Position numbers and translations under genes: made by a program. A model generated the notes under the pieces. The model searched no databases, was not told the origin of the DNA, and saw only the letters and a program-made list of their open reading frames with translations. Below are positions 46,234 through 55,555 of a DNA stretch of 64,000 nt, piece after piece. Numbering within the stretch: position 1 is the first letter of the stretch; the number at the start of each line of letters is the position of its first letter. Source of the DNA: Flavobacterium oncorhynchi (lineage in GTDB: Bacteria; Bacteroidota; Bacteroidia; Flavobacteriales; Flavobacteriaceae); NCBI RefSeq assembly GCF_002217355.1, contig NZ_MUHA01000023.1, positions 1 through 64,000 of the forward strand. The letters run 5' to 3'.

Positions 46234-46280
46234 AAAAAAAGAGGTCAGTTTCGCAAGCCGCGAAATTTGACCTCTTTTTT
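46234..46280 (+). terminator. Terminator at the end of the glycan locus
   Basis: The stem AAAAAGAGGTCA / TGACCTCTTTTTT has a second inner stem TTTCGC / GCGAAA. It lies 47 bases after the second GH20 stop. Confidence 0.85.
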
Positions 46281-46430
46281 ATTCTGAATATTGTGTCTGA
46301 TTATCCCAAGTTTGAAACCTTGCTACTGGTTTCAACTATTGGAAAGCATTTTTTGTTAAATATTAAAAATCTAGTAGTTTTTTGTTTTTTAGATAACAGA
46401 TTATTCTTTTAGATGTTCTAAATTTGTAAA

Positions 46431-46808
46431 GTGCAAAAACAAATTGTCTACATATTCATCTTTCTAATTGTATCCAATATTGGGTTCTTTCAGCAGTTTT
46501 ATAAATTGCCTGTATTGATCGAACATTACAAGGAACACCAGCAAAGACATAATGTAAGCTTTATTGATTTTTTGGAAATGCATTATTGGGGAGAAGATAT
46601 CAATGATAATGATACTGATCGCGATATGCAGCTTCCGTTTAAGCATATTTCGAGCGCTTCGTTTCAGCTTGTATTTGTTCCCGCAGAAAAACACACATTT
46701 GATATTCCTTTTAATGCTGATTTTTCAGAATCAGACATAATTCCGTTTACTTCAAACTTATATTCTAATCCCGCTTTATTTTCGGTATTCAGACCTCCTT
46801 TGGCATAA
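46431..46808 (+). CDS. Small membrane-leader protein preceding an RND efflux operon
   Basis: 125 residues from a GTG, with TAAATTTG (exact -7 box) at 46419-46426 just upstream, so the start may be leaderless. A hydrophobic N-terminus (IVYIFIFLIVSNIGFFQ) is followed by a His/Glu-rich stretch (IEHYKEHQQRHN), then FLEMHYWGED and an acidic run. I recall similar short unnamed proteins just ahead of CusA/CzcA-type pumps in Bacteroidetes. The His residues could bind metal, but the function is unknown. The 86-base gap to the pump gene allows an operon. Confidence 0.6.
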   Translation: MQKQIVYIFIFLIVSNIGFFQQFYKLPVLIEHYKEHQQRHNVSFIDFLEMHYWGEDINDNDTDRDMQLPFKHISSASFQLVFVPAEKHTFDIPFNADFSESDIIPFTSNLYSNPALFSVFRPPLA

Positions 46809-46894
46809 ATTAATTTTCTAAGATTTTTATTGTGGTCAGGACATTTTTATGTTTTGGCTATAACAGTATTATTTCAAAAAAATTAAATAAAATT

Positions 46895-49800
46895 ATGCTC
46901 AATAAGATCATTCAATTTTCAGTTAAAAATAAACTGGTAATTGGGGTTTTCACCTTGCTGTGGATTATCTACGGTATTTTTGAAGTAACCCGTTTACCAA
47001 TTGATGCCGTTCCTGACATCACCAACAATCAGGTTCAGATTATTACAACCGCTCCGTCGCTGGGTGCTGAAGATGTAGAACGCTTAATCACTTTTCCGAT
47101 AGAACAAGCGATTAGCAATATTCCGCAGCTAAAAGAAAGTCGAAGTATTTCTCGTTTCGGACTTTCGCTTGTTACGATTGTTTTTGCCGATGATACTGAT
47201 GTGTATTGGGCACGTCAACAAGTGGCAGAACGTTTGCAAAAAGTAGAAATTGCTGAGAATGCCAGTATTCCCGAAATGGCTCCGGCAACAACAGGTTTGG
47301 GAGAAATCTACCAATATGTTTTAAAACCGCAACGAGGTTATGAAACCAAATATTCTCTCGAAGATTTACGTACGATTCAGGATTGGACGATTCGAAGACA
47401 ACTTCTGGGAACTCCCGGAATTGCTGATGTGGCTACCTTTGGGGGGAAGCTAAAACAATACGAAATTGCCGTAAATCCGTCGCGATTAAAAGCGCAAAAT
47501 CTGACTATAAAAGAAGTTTTTACCGCCTTAAACAACAATAACGAAAATACGGGAGGCGCTTATATTGAAAAAGGCCCAACTGTATTATATATCCGAAGTG
47601 TTGGATTAAAGCGAAATATTAAAGACATTCAAAATATCATTGTCAAAAATACACAGGCAGGAACGCCAATTTTAATCAAGGATATTGCCGAGGTAAAAAT
47701 GTCTTCAGCGATACGTTATGGTGCTTTAACGACAGATGATATTGGTGAATCTGTTGGTGGAATCGTGATGATGCTGAAAGGTGAAAATGCTAATAATGTT
47801 ATCGTTAATGTAAAAAAACGTGTTGCCGAAATTGAAAAGATTCTGCCAAAAGGCTTAAAAATAGAACCTTTTTTAGATCGTACCAAAATGGTTGACAATG
47901 CGATTGGTACAGTTGAGAAAAACCTTATCGAAGGCGCATTGATTGTCGTTCTGGTTTTAGTTCTTTTTCTGGGCAATTTAAGAGCCGGATTTATCGTGGC
48001 TTCCGTAATTCCGTTAGCGATGTTGTTTGCCATTATTATGATGAACACCTTTGGCGTAAGCGGAAATTTAATGAGTCTTGGTGCTCTCGATTTTGGTTTG
48101 ATTGTCGATGGCGCTGTAATTATTGTCGAAGCGATTTTACATCATATTCACAGTGCCAAAAAGTACAAAGGCATCGATACCATTTCGCAGGAAGAAATGG
48201 ATAAGGAAGTGACAGGATCTGCCGGACGAATGATGAATGCTGCCGTTTTTGGGCAAATCATTATTCTGATTGTTTATCTCCCAATATTATCATTAGAAGG
48301 AATTGAAGGTAAAATGTTCAAACCAATGGCACAAACTGTTGCCTTTGCCATTTTGGGAGCATTTATTCTTTCACTTACTTACGTACCAATGGTGAGCGCT
48401 TTGTTCATCAGCAAAAAGGTCAGTCATAAACCCAATCTTTCTGACCGAATCATGACCAAATTGGAAGGGCTTTATGAAAACTGGCTGTCCAAAGCTTTAA
48501 AGATGAAAAAAGGAATTGTCATTTCGGCCTTTGTATTATTCGGGATTGCTTTGTTGCTTTTCAGCCGAATGGGAGGAGAATTTATTCCGCAGTTAGAAGA
48601 AGGAGATTTTGCGGTGGAAACCCGATTGTTGTTAGGAACCAATCTTTCGACGACAACAGAAACGATTCAGAAAATTTCAAATACACTTAAAACGGAATAT
48701 CCTGAAGTCGAAAAAGTAGTTTCGAGAATTGGTAGTGCCGAGATTCCAACAGATCCAATGCCTATTGAAGGCGGAGATATGATTATTGTTTTAAAAGATA
48801 AATCAGAATGGACAAGTGCTTCTTCGTTTCCGGAACTGGCAGATAAAATGACCGAAACCGTAAAACAAGTAGCTCCAGGAGTTACAACAGGTTTTCAGTT
48901 TCCGGTGCAAATGCGTTTTAATGAGTTAATGACCGGAGCCAAACAGGATTTGGTTTGTAAAATTTACGGTGAAGATTTAAATAAACTTGCCGAATATGCT
49001 GAAAAACTTGGTTCAATCAGTAAAACTGTCGAAGGCGCAACAGATTTGTATGTCGAAAAAGTAACAGGAATGCCTCAAATCGTAATTGATTATGACTGGG
49101 CAGAAATGGCGAAATACGGGATTTATGTTTCAGATATCAACCAAACTGTAAATGCTGCGTTTGCTGGTGCTGTGGCGGGAAGTATTTACGAAGGCGAAAA
49201 GCGTTTTGATATGGTGGTAAGAGTTGAAGCCAGCGGAAGAAAAGACATTTCGGACGTTAGAAATCTATTAATCTCAACCCGTTCCGGAATGCAGATTCCG
49301 TTGTATCAGGTGGCTTCGGTAAAAGAAGTGGAAGGACCTAACCAAATTCAGCGAGAAGATGCCAAAAGAAGAATTATTGTTGGGTTTAATGTAAGAGGCC
49401 GTGATGTCGAATCGATTGTGGAGGAATTACAGAAAAAAGTCAATAGTCAAATTAAATTCGATCCCGGATATTATATCACCTATGGCGGTACTTTCGAGAA
49501 TCTGCAACAGGCAAAATCGCGTTTGGGCGTTGCTGTTCCGGCAGCTTTGTTTATGATTTTGGCTTTATTGTATTTTGCTTTCAGATCGTTTAAAGAAGGA
49601 ATTATCATTTTTACCGCCATTCCGTTGTCGGCGATTGGTGGCGTATTTGGGCTTGCTTTGCGCGATATGCCTTTTAGTATTTCAGCCGGTGTTGGTTTTA
49701 TTGCACTTTTTGGTGTAGCCGTATTAAACGGAATTGTTTTAATTTCTGAATTTAATCGAATACAGAAACAAGGTGAAATTACAGATCCGTTTGATATTAT

Positions 49801-51274
49801 CATTACAGGAACCAAAAACAGATTGCGTCCAGTATTAATGACCGCTGCGGTGGCTTCTTTAGGATTTCTGCCAATGGCTTTAAGTAACGGAGCAGGAGCA
49901 GAGGTACAACGCCCGTTAGCAACAGTGGTTATTGGCGGATTAATAACGGCAACTTTGCTGACTCTTTTTGTACTTCCGGCAATTTATTTAATGACGTATC
50001 ATACTAAAGTATTTTCAAAAAAAATCAAAAAAAACAAAATGGATAAACTGACTTTATTACTTGTTGCTTTATTGATTACAACTTCAGTAAAATCGCAGCA
50101 AAAGCCTGTTTCTCTGGATGAATCTTTGTCGATTGCACTTCAGAATAACAGAAGAATTAAATCGGCTCAGCTTAACGAAAAATCTAAAGAACAATTGCAA
50201 AAATCGGCTTATGATATTCCAAAATTGGCTTTAGATGCTGATTATGGTCAGTTTAATAGCAGTATTAATGATTCTCGCTTTGGCGTAAGCCAGACTTTTG
50301 CTTTTCCTACTTTATACAGCAATCAGAAAAAAGCGTTACAGGAAAACTATAATGTTGCCAAAGTCACGTCACAATTGACTTCGCAACAGATTAAATCGAA
50401 TGTGAGAAGCTTGTTTTATTATTATATCTGGCTCAACAGTAAAAAAGAATTATTGGCTTACGCCGATTCTATCTACAGGTTAATGGAACAAAAATCTGAT
50501 TTACGTTATAAAACAGGAGAAACTAATGTATTAGAAAAAAGCGCCTCTCAATCAGCAAGGCAATTTTACACCAATCAGCTTACAATGGTTAATAAAGATA
50601 TTGCCATTACGCTGAAATCGTTTAATACCATATTGCAGGATAGTGTGGTGCATGTTCCGAATGGAGAAAATATAAAACATGATTTTGCTATTTCGTTAAA
50701 CGAAAAAATAAATACGGCTGAACTTCCTCAAATTCAACTTTCGAATCACGAAACTGAAGCTGCAAAATGGAAATGGAAAACAGAGCAAGCTAAGTTAATG
50801 CCGGATATTATGGTAGGATATAATAATTTAAGCATTATTGGTACACAAACCAGTGTTGCAGGGCAGGAAGTGTATTATGACAGCAGTCACAGGTTTAGTT
50901 ATGTGAATTTGGGATTATCGATTCCGTTATTCTTTTCGAGTCAGTCTTCACGCAATAAAGCGGCAAAAATCGAATACGAAAATTACAAAATGATTTCCGA
51001 ATCGGTAAAAGTCGAAATGACAACAGAAATCGCCAACGCTGTAAGTGAAGCCGAAAAGTATAAAGAAAGCCTTGATTATTACGAAAACGAAGGACTTAAA
51101 AATGCGACTGTTATTATTGATGCTGCAAACAGTCAGCTGGAAAACGGTGACATTGATTACTTGCAATGGGTTTTAGTCGTAAATCAGGCAATTACCATTA
51201 AAAATGAATATCTCGACAGGATTAACGATTACAATAAAGCGATCATAAATCTTCAAACTCTCACTAATTTATAA
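46895..51274 (+). CDS. Heavy-metal RND efflux pump fused to a TolC-like outer-membrane factor
   Basis: 1459 residues from ATG 46895. Residues about 1-1040 are a CzcA/CusA-type RND pump (IIQFSVKNKLVIGVF at the start, GALDFGLIVDGAVIIVEAIL in TM4). The DFG...VDGAV...E motif is typical of divalent-metal (Zn/Co/Cd) pumps rather than copper/silver ones. At about residue 1050 a new Met and signal-peptide-like segment begins (MDKLTLLLVALLITTSVKSQ). A TolC/CzcC-type outer-membrane efflux domain then runs to the end (VSLDESLSIALQNNRRIKSA). Such fusions are known in Bacteroidetes. How one chain spans both membranes, or whether signal peptidase cuts it, is open. The adaptor gene starts 4 bases after the stop. 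Confidence 0.92.
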   Translation: MLNKIIQFSVKNKLVIGVFTLLWIIYGIFEVTRLPIDAVPDITNNQVQIITTAPSLGAEDVERLITFPIEQAISNIPQLKESRSISRFGLSLVTIVFADDTDVYWARQQVAERLQKVEIAENASIPEMAPATTGLGEIYQYVLKPQRGYETKYSLEDLRTIQDWTIRRQLLGTPGIADVATFGGKLKQYEIAVNPSRLKAQNLTIKEVFTALNNNNENTGGAYIEKGPTVLYIRSVGLKRNIKDIQNIIVKNTQAGTPILIKDIAEVKMSSAIRYGALTTDDIGESVGGIVMMLKGENANNVIVNVKKRVAEIEKILPKGLKIEPFLDRTKMVDNAIGTVEKNLIEGALIVVLVLVLFLGNLRAGFIVASVIPLAMLFAIIMMNTFGVSGNLMSLGALDFGLIVDGAVIIVEAILHHIHSAKKYKGIDTISQEEMDKEVTGSAGRMMNAAVFGQIIILIVYLPILSLEGIEGKMFKPMAQTVAFAILGAFILSLTYVPMVSALFISKKVSHKPNLSDRIMTKLEGLYENWLSKALKMKKGIVISAFVLFGIALLLFSRMGGEFIPQLEEGDFAVETRLLLGTNLSTTTETIQKISNTLKTEYPEVEKVVSRIGSAEIPTDPMPIEGGDMIIVLKDKSEWTSASSFPELADKMTETVKQVAPGVTTGFQFPVQMRFNELMTGAKQDLVCKIYGEDLNKLAEYAEKLGSISKTVEGATDLYVEKVTGMPQIVIDYDWAEMAKYGIYVSDINQTVNAAFAGAVAGSIYEGEKRFDMVVRVEASGRKDISDVRNLLISTRSGMQIPLYQVASVKEVEGPNQIQREDAKRRIIVGFNVRGRDVESIVEELQKKVNSQIKFDPGYYITYGGTFENLQQAKSRLGVAVPAALFMILALLYFAFRSFKEGIIIFTAIPLSAIGGVFGLALRDMPFSISAGVGFIALFGVAVLNGIVLISEFNRIQKQGEITDPFDIIITGTKNRLRPVLMTAAVASLGFLPMALSNGAGAEVQRPLATVVIGGLITATLLTLFVLPAIYLMTYHTKVFSKKIKKNKMDKLTLLLVALLITTSVKSQQKPVSLDESLSIALQNNRRIKSAQLNEKSKEQLQKSAYDIPKLALDADYGQFNSSINDSRFGVSQTFAFPTLYSNQKKALQENYNVAKVTSQLTSQQIKSNVRSLFYYYIWLNSKKELLAYADSIYRLMEQKSDLRYKTGETNVLEKSASQSARQFYTNQLTMVNKDIAITLKSFNTILQDSVVHVPNGENIKHDFAISLNEKINTAELPQIQLSNHETEAAKWKWKTEQAKLMPDIMVGYNNLSIIGTQTSVAGQEVYYDSSHRFSYVNLGLSIPLFFSSQSSRNKAAKIEYENYKMISESVKVEMTTEIANAVSEAEKYKESLDYYENEGLKNATVIIDAANSQLENGDIDYLQWVLVVNQAITIKNEYLDRINDYNKAIINLQTLTNL

Positions 51275-51278
51275 GATA

Positions 51279-52409
51279 ATGAAAACATATATCATCACGA
51301 TTTTTGGTCTTTTATTTCTGGTTTCGTGCCACAGTGATAAAAAGAATCAGGAGAAAGAAACAGTACAAAAACAGGAAAACACCATTCAGTTAAGCAACGA
51401 ACAAATTAAAAATGCGGGGCTTGTTGTGGGAAATCCGGAAGAAAGAACAGTAAAAGGAATATTACAACTTCAGGGAACTGTAACGGTTCCGCCAAAAAGT
51501 GTTGTTTCGGTTAGTATTCCGCTTGGCGGCTATATTAAAAAAACAGATTTAATGGCAGGAATGCATGTTCGAAAAGGACAATTATTAGCCGTTGTAGAAG
51601 ATATGCAATATATACAACTACAACAGGATTATCTTACTGCGAAAGAAAAATTTCAGTTGGCTAAAAGCGAATATGACCGACAAAAAGAACTAAATGCAAA
51701 GAAAGCAAGCAGCGATAAATTGTACGAACAAACGGCTACAGAAATACAGACGCAGCGTATTTATATGGCTTCGCTGGCACAAAAATTATCGTTGTTAGGG
51801 ATTAATGTAAAAACGCTTTCGGCTTCAAATATCAGTAAAACGGTTTCGATTGTTTCGCCTATAAATGCAGTCGTATCTAAAGTTAATGTAAATGTTGGAA
51901 AATATATTGCTCCAACAGATATGCTTTTTGAATTGATGGAAATGAGCGATATTGTATTGGTTATGAATGCTTTTGAAAAAGATATTCATTTACTTTCGAC
52001 AGGACAAACGGTAAGTGCTTTTACGAATGCTAATCCTTCGAAGAGATTCTCTGCAAAGATTGCGTATATCAACCGCAGTCTTAACGACGATCGTGCTGCC
52101 GAAGTTATTTGTAAAGTTAATCAATACGATAACACATTAATTCCGGGACTTTTTATTAATGCTGAAGCAGAATTTGAGAACGAAAAAGCCATTACAGTTC
52201 CGGAAGATGCAGTAGTAAGATGGCAGGGCAAGTTTTTTGTTTTCGCTTTAAGCGGAAATAATCAATACAAAATGGTTGTGGTAGAACCGGGAACTACGAC
52301 TGATGGTTTCCGTCAAATTAAATCTTCGGTAATTAATAAATCGTCAAAAATTGTAATTAAGAATGCGTATACGCTTTTGATGACTTTTATGAATGGCGGA
52401 GATGAATAA
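51279..52409 (+). CDS. RND efflux periplasmic adaptor (HlyD/CusB family), lipoprotein
   Basis: A 376-residue membrane-fusion protein with a lipoprotein signal (LFLVSC, Cys17). A lipoyl/barrel-sandwich half (GGYIKKTDLMAGMHVRKGQLL) is followed by a coiled-coil hairpin at about 110-170 (QQDYLTAKEKFQLAKSEYDRQKELNAKK). The second half (IVSPINAVVSKVNVNVGKYI) and a beta-barrel follow. It should link the RND pump to the outer-membrane factor. It is 4 bases from the pump gene and translationally coupled. Confidence 0.92.
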   Translation: MKTYIITIFGLLFLVSCHSDKKNQEKETVQKQENTIQLSNEQIKNAGLVVGNPEERTVKGILQLQGTVTVPPKSVVSVSIPLGGYIKKTDLMAGMHVRKGQLLAVVEDMQYIQLQQDYLTAKEKFQLAKSEYDRQKELNAKKASSDKLYEQTATEIQTQRIYMASLAQKLSLLGINVKTLSASNISKTVSIVSPINAVVSKVNVNVGKYIAPTDMLFELMEMSDIVLVMNAFEKDIHLLSTGQTVSAFTNANPSKRFSAKIAYINRSLNDDRAAEVICKVNQYDNTLIPGLFINAEAEFENEKAITVPEDAVVRWQGKFFVFALSGNNQYKMVVVEPGTTTDGFRQIKSSVINKSSKIVIKNAYTLLMTFMNGGDE

Positions 52410-52486
52410 GTAAGCCGAAAGTTTGAAAGTCATAAAGTCAAAAAGATTGATGTTGATAAAAAGAGTTATTTAGTTAATTGTTGGTG

Positions 52487-52522
52487 AAAGGGCAGCTCCA
52501 TTTTGGACTGCTCTTTTCTTTT
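52487..52522. terminator. Terminator between adaptor and VIT1-like gene
   Basis: AAAGGGCAGCTCCA pairs imperfectly with TGGACTGCTCTTTT in the 111-base convergent gap, with T-rich ends on both strands. It may serve both directions. Confidence 0.65.
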
Positions 52523-53210
52523 AAGTAGTCTGAACACCAAAGATATATCCTACGAGTGCAGACATTACCATTGCAAAAGTTCCCCAAATACAAATGCGAA
52601 ACACTGCTTTTAATATGTTTGAACCTCCTGCTTTAGCGGCCAAAACTCCTGAAAAAGCAAGAAAGAGTATCGAAAAACCATATTGATAAAATACCATATC
52701 GCGTATTGGGGCAAAAATTGCCACTAAAACCGGAAGCAATCCTCCAACAATAAAGGATACAGCCGATGCAAAAGCAGCCATTAATGGATTTGCTTGTGTG
52801 ATTTCGTTTATTCCTAGTTCGTCTCTTGCATGTGCTTCGAGCGCGTCATAAGCCGTTAATTCCATTGCAACTTGGTGTGCTAAAGGTTTGCTTAATCCTC
52901 TTTGTACATATATATCCGTGAGTTCTTCGAGTTCAATTTCGGGCATGGTTTTCAGTGCATGACTTTCTCTTTTTAAATCAGCTGCTTCAACATCAGATTG
53001 TGAACTAACAGATACATATTCTCCTGCAGCCATAGAAAGTGCCCCCGCTACCAAACCTGCTACTGCAGCGAGTAAAATAGGCTCTCGCGTAGTAGTGGCA
53101 GCCGCAACACCAATAACTAAACTGGTTGTAGATAAAATTCCATCGTTTGCACCTAAAACAGCTGCTCTAAGCCAGCCGCTTCTATTGATATAATGATTTT
53201 CAGCTTCCAT
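52521..53210 (-). CDS. VIT1/CCC1-family membrane transporter
   Basis: 229 residues. The family start is NHYINRSGWLRAAVLGANDG, followed by TTSLVIGVAAA in TM1. It has two N-terminal and about three C-terminal membrane segments around a cytoplasmic helical region (about 75-140) rich in Glu/Asp. Plant and yeast members load iron or manganese into vacuoles, and bacterial ones are probably iron/manganese exporters. Convergent with the heavy-metal efflux genes, so two metal systems are neighbours, though not one operon. Confidence 0.88.
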   Translation of the reverse strand: MEAENHYINRSGWLRAAVLGANDGILSTTSLVIGVAAATTTREPILLAAVAGLVAGALSMAAGEYVSVSSQSDVEAADLKRESHALKTMPEIELEELTDIYVQRGLSKPLAHQVAMELTAYDALEAHARDELGINEITQANPLMAAFASAVSFIVGGLLPVLVAIFAPIRDMVFYQYGFSILFLAFSGVLAAKAGGSNILKAVFRICIWGTFAMVMSALVGYIFGVQTT

Positions 53211-53350
53211 TAGTACGCTTTTTGTTATTTCACTATGAAGTTACTTCAAAAAGCGTTTGATAATCAGATAAAAGCTAGTAGAATGATTCTAAATTTTCAG
53301 GGGAACAGGTGCATTTCAGAAATTGTGACTGTTCAAAAAATAATTTCTTA

Positions 53351-53473
53351 TTTGTAAGCTTCAGAGAAGCGAAATATTTATACCAAAGAATAGATCTTTA
53401 CAATATAAAGCTCCAGAGGAGCGATATTCTTTTTCAGAATCAAAATATATTCCGCACCTCCGGAGCTTTTTTT
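53351..53473. repeat. AGCTCCAGAGGAGC-type dispersed repeat and hairpin
   Basis: Two diverged units, AGCTTCAGAGAAGCGAAATA near 53358 and AGCTCCAGAGGAGCGATATT at 53409, are followed by GCACCTCCGGAGCT and a T run. The second unit pairs with the last block in 12 of 14 positions. This repeat type is abundant in Flavobacterium. Here it lies beyond the end of the minus-strand polyketide operon and may end its transcript. It fills most of the 317-base gap between the transporter and PPTase genes. The remainder shows nothing else. Confidence 0.6.
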
Positions 53474-53527
53474 ATTTGTCTTATTGAAATTCTATAAATA
53501 TTTTACCTCACTAAAAACTTACTTACT

Positions 53528-54025
53528 TTAAGGAATAGTCACCACTTTTTCAAATCGTCCGTGATGACTTACCGAAACCTCCTGAACTGTATTTTGAGAA
53601 GTGAGTAAGTAGGGAATACCATTTTTATCTTTTAGAATAGACTTTCCTTCGATTTCTTTTACATTATTCAAATTGTCTAAAAGATTGACTGCAATAGTAT
53701 GAATATTGTCTTTAGAAAGGATTGTTTTGGTATAATAAATATTTTCGAAGCAGGTAACAATGCCTGCAGCGGTATTCTGGTTTTGCGAGGCGATAGAACA
53801 AACGAGTTTTTGCGGGATATATTCTCTTATTTTGGTTTGGCGGTTATAAATTTTATAAGCGGCTTCTTTCATGCTCCAAAGCAGCCAAACTGTAATTTCA
53901 GGATTTGTTGCATTTGAAATGAGCAATTGTTCGTCTAGTGTAAATAGTTTTTGTATAAAACCTTTACGCCGCCAATTGCTTTCCTGTCGCGTTTGTTGAA
54001 TATCTATAACATCATTGCCAATCAT
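53528..54025 (-). CDS. 4'-phosphopantetheinyl transferase superfamily protein
   Basis: 165 residues, short for the family but with its core motifs: Asp5/Asp8 in IGNDVIDI and WSMKEAAYK (Trp50, Lys53, Glu54), which bind magnesium and CoA. It would attach phosphopantetheine to Ser41 of the ACP encoded directly upstream. Its ATG overlaps the ACP stop as ATGA. A holo-ACP synthase type (AcpS-like) is also possible. It is the last gene of the seven-gene operon. Confidence 0.87.
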   Translation of the reverse strand: MIGNDVIDIQQTRQESNWRRKGFIQKLFTLDEQLLISNATNPEITVWLLWSMKEAAYKIYNRQTKIREYIPQKLVCSIASQNQNTAAGIVTCFENIYYTKTILSKDNIHTIAVNLLDNLNNVKEIEGKSILKDKNGIPYLLTSQNTVQEVSVSHHGRFEKVVTIP

Positions 54026-54276
54026 TTTTCAGATAACTTAGTTTCTATGATTTCTACGGCAGCTTTTACATTTAGCATACGTTCCATATCGGTATTATCA
54101 ATTACTACATCAAAGTTTTCTTCGATATCCAGCACAATATCTACCAAGTTAGCCGAATTGATATTTAGATCCTTAATGAAATCAGTATTTTCATTAAGGT
54201 TGTCATAGGCTTCGCTATTAGTTGTATATGGTTTTATAATCAATTTTAATTTAGCGATAAGTTCTTCTTTGTTCAT
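54022..54276 (-). CDS. Acyl carrier protein
   Basis: 84 residues starting MNKEELIAKL. A longer reading would overlap the ketosynthase gene and has no support. The phosphopantetheine site is Ser41 in DLNINSANLVDIVLDIEENF, with the acidic helix II normal for ACPs. NSANL replaces the DSL form of fatty-acid ACPs, as in specialised carriers of pigment or lipid pathways. It begins 4 bases after the ketosynthase stop and overlaps the PPTase start, so it is a dedicated carrier for this operon. Confidence 0.9.
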   Translation of the reverse strand: MNKEELIAKLKLIIKPYTTNSEAYDNLNENTDFIKDLNINSANLVDIVLDIEENFDVVIDNTDMERMLNVKAAVEIIETKLSEK

Positions 54277-54280
54277 AGCT

Positions 54281-55555
54281 TTATTTTTTAAATTTCTTAA
54301 AGATAATGCAGGCATTTACATCACCGAAGCCAAAACTGGCTTTGGCAATTATATTTGGACTAATTTCAACTGTTTTTAAAGGTATTTTAGATGGATCTAT
54401 CAATGCCGTAATTTCTGGATGAAGATCATCGCAATTGGTATTTCCAAATACAAAACCTTCGTGAATTTGTAGTATTGCAGCAATACTTTCGATACTTCCT
54501 GCAGCACTTAAACAGTGCCCGGTCATGCTTTTTAAGGAATTGATGTACGGAAAATCATTTCCTTTTCGATTTAATGCTTTGGTCCAGTTTTCAATTTCAA
54601 GACTGTCTTTTGTGGTGGCGGTTAGATGTCCGTTTATAGCATCAATATCAGTAGCAGAGATTCCAGAATTATTAATTGCATTGGTAATACAGCGTTGCAC
54701 AGCAGTACTGTTAGGAGCCGTCATACTTCCGTTACCGCGTTGACCGCCTGAGTTTACATTTCCTCCTAATATTTCGGCATAAATAATTGCACCACGTTCT
54801 AAGGCACTTTCTAAATCTTCGATTACCAATGCACCCGCACCGCTTGCAGGTACAAATCCTGCAGCAGAGGCGCTCATTGGTCGAGAACCTTTTTCAGGAT
54901 TATCGTTGTATTTTGAACTGCAAACTCGAAGGGCATCAAAGCCGCCCCAAATATATGGTCCGCTATCGCCGGTGCTTCCTGCCAGTATACGTTTTGCCTG
55001 TCCGGATTGTATACGATCGTAAGCCATTAAAATAGCTTCGGTTCCTGTTGAGCAGGCTGATGAATTTGTTGTAATTTGATTTCCAAGTCCCAGTTTTCCG
55101 CCAAGATAAGCGCTAATACCGCTATTCATGGTTTGAGCTACTACGGTACTGCCTAATTTTCGAACCTGAAGTTCATCTATTTTATAAATGCTTTCGCGAA
55201 ATTTATCAATTCCTGAGGTGCCGGAACCAAAAATGATTCCGCTGTCCCAATCAGGATCATCGTTAATTTCTATGGGTAATCCGGCGTTTTTCCAGGCCTC
55301 AATACCTGCAATTACACCATACAGAATACCAGTGCTGCTAAAACCACGAAGTTCCAATTCTGTAAAATACTGTGCTTTTAATTCTTCTGATATTTCAGGT
55401 TTTCCTGCAATTTGACAAGAGAATTGAAGTTCTTCTAACTGAATATCGTGACGTATTCCTGATATTCCATTTTTTATGGCGTGACTAAATTCGGAGATTC
55501 CAACTCCATTTGGAGCAGCAACGCCTAATCCTGTTATTACAACTCGTTTGCTCAT
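54281..55555 (-). CDS. Beta-ketoacyl-ACP synthase (FabF/KS type)
   Basis: 424 residues of thiolase-fold ketosynthase with the Cys-His-His triad: Cys168 in NSSACSTGTEA, His310 in INGHLTATTKDSLE and His347 in LKSMTGHCLSAAG, with Lys342 before it. The C-terminal GFGDVNACIIF is also typical. It should extend an acyl chain on the neighbouring ACP. Its ATG overlaps the stop of the dehydratase gene (ATGA). A chain-length-factor role is excluded by the intact Cys. The starter and number of cycles are unknown. Confidence 0.92.
   Translation of the reverse strand: MSKRVVITGLGVAAPNGVGISEFSHAIKNGISGIRHDIQLEELQFSCQIAGKPEISEELKAQYFTELELRGFSSTGILYGVIAGIEAWKNAGLPIEINDDPDWDSGIIFGSGTSGIDKFRESIYKIDELQVRKLGSTVVAQTMNSGISAYLGGKLGLGNQITTNSSACSTGTEAILMAYDRIQSGQAKRILAGSTGDSGPYIWGGFDALRVCSSKYNDNPEKGSRPMSASAAGFVPASGAGALVIEDLESALERGAIIYAEILGGNVNSGGQRGNGSMTAPNSTAVQRCITNAINNSGISATDIDAINGHLTATTKDSLEIENWTKALNRKGNDFPYINSLKSMTGHCLSAAGSIESIAAILQIHEGFVFGNTNCDDLHPEITALIDPSKIPLKTVEISPNIIAKASFGFGDVNACIIFKKFKK

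Noticed and set aside
46832..46894. Upstream start for the RND pump
   Set aside because: The added residues do not resemble pump N-termini. MLNKIIQFSVKNK at 46895 is the usual start.
53309..53497. Short plus-strand open frame in the gap after the VIT1-like gene
   Set aside because: It runs through an AGCTCC-type dispersed repeat and shows no protein features.
54277..54315. Longer N-terminus for the ACP
   Set aside because: The extra 13 codons overlap the ketosynthase C-terminus and do not look like ACP sequence. MNKEEL at 54276 is the natural start.
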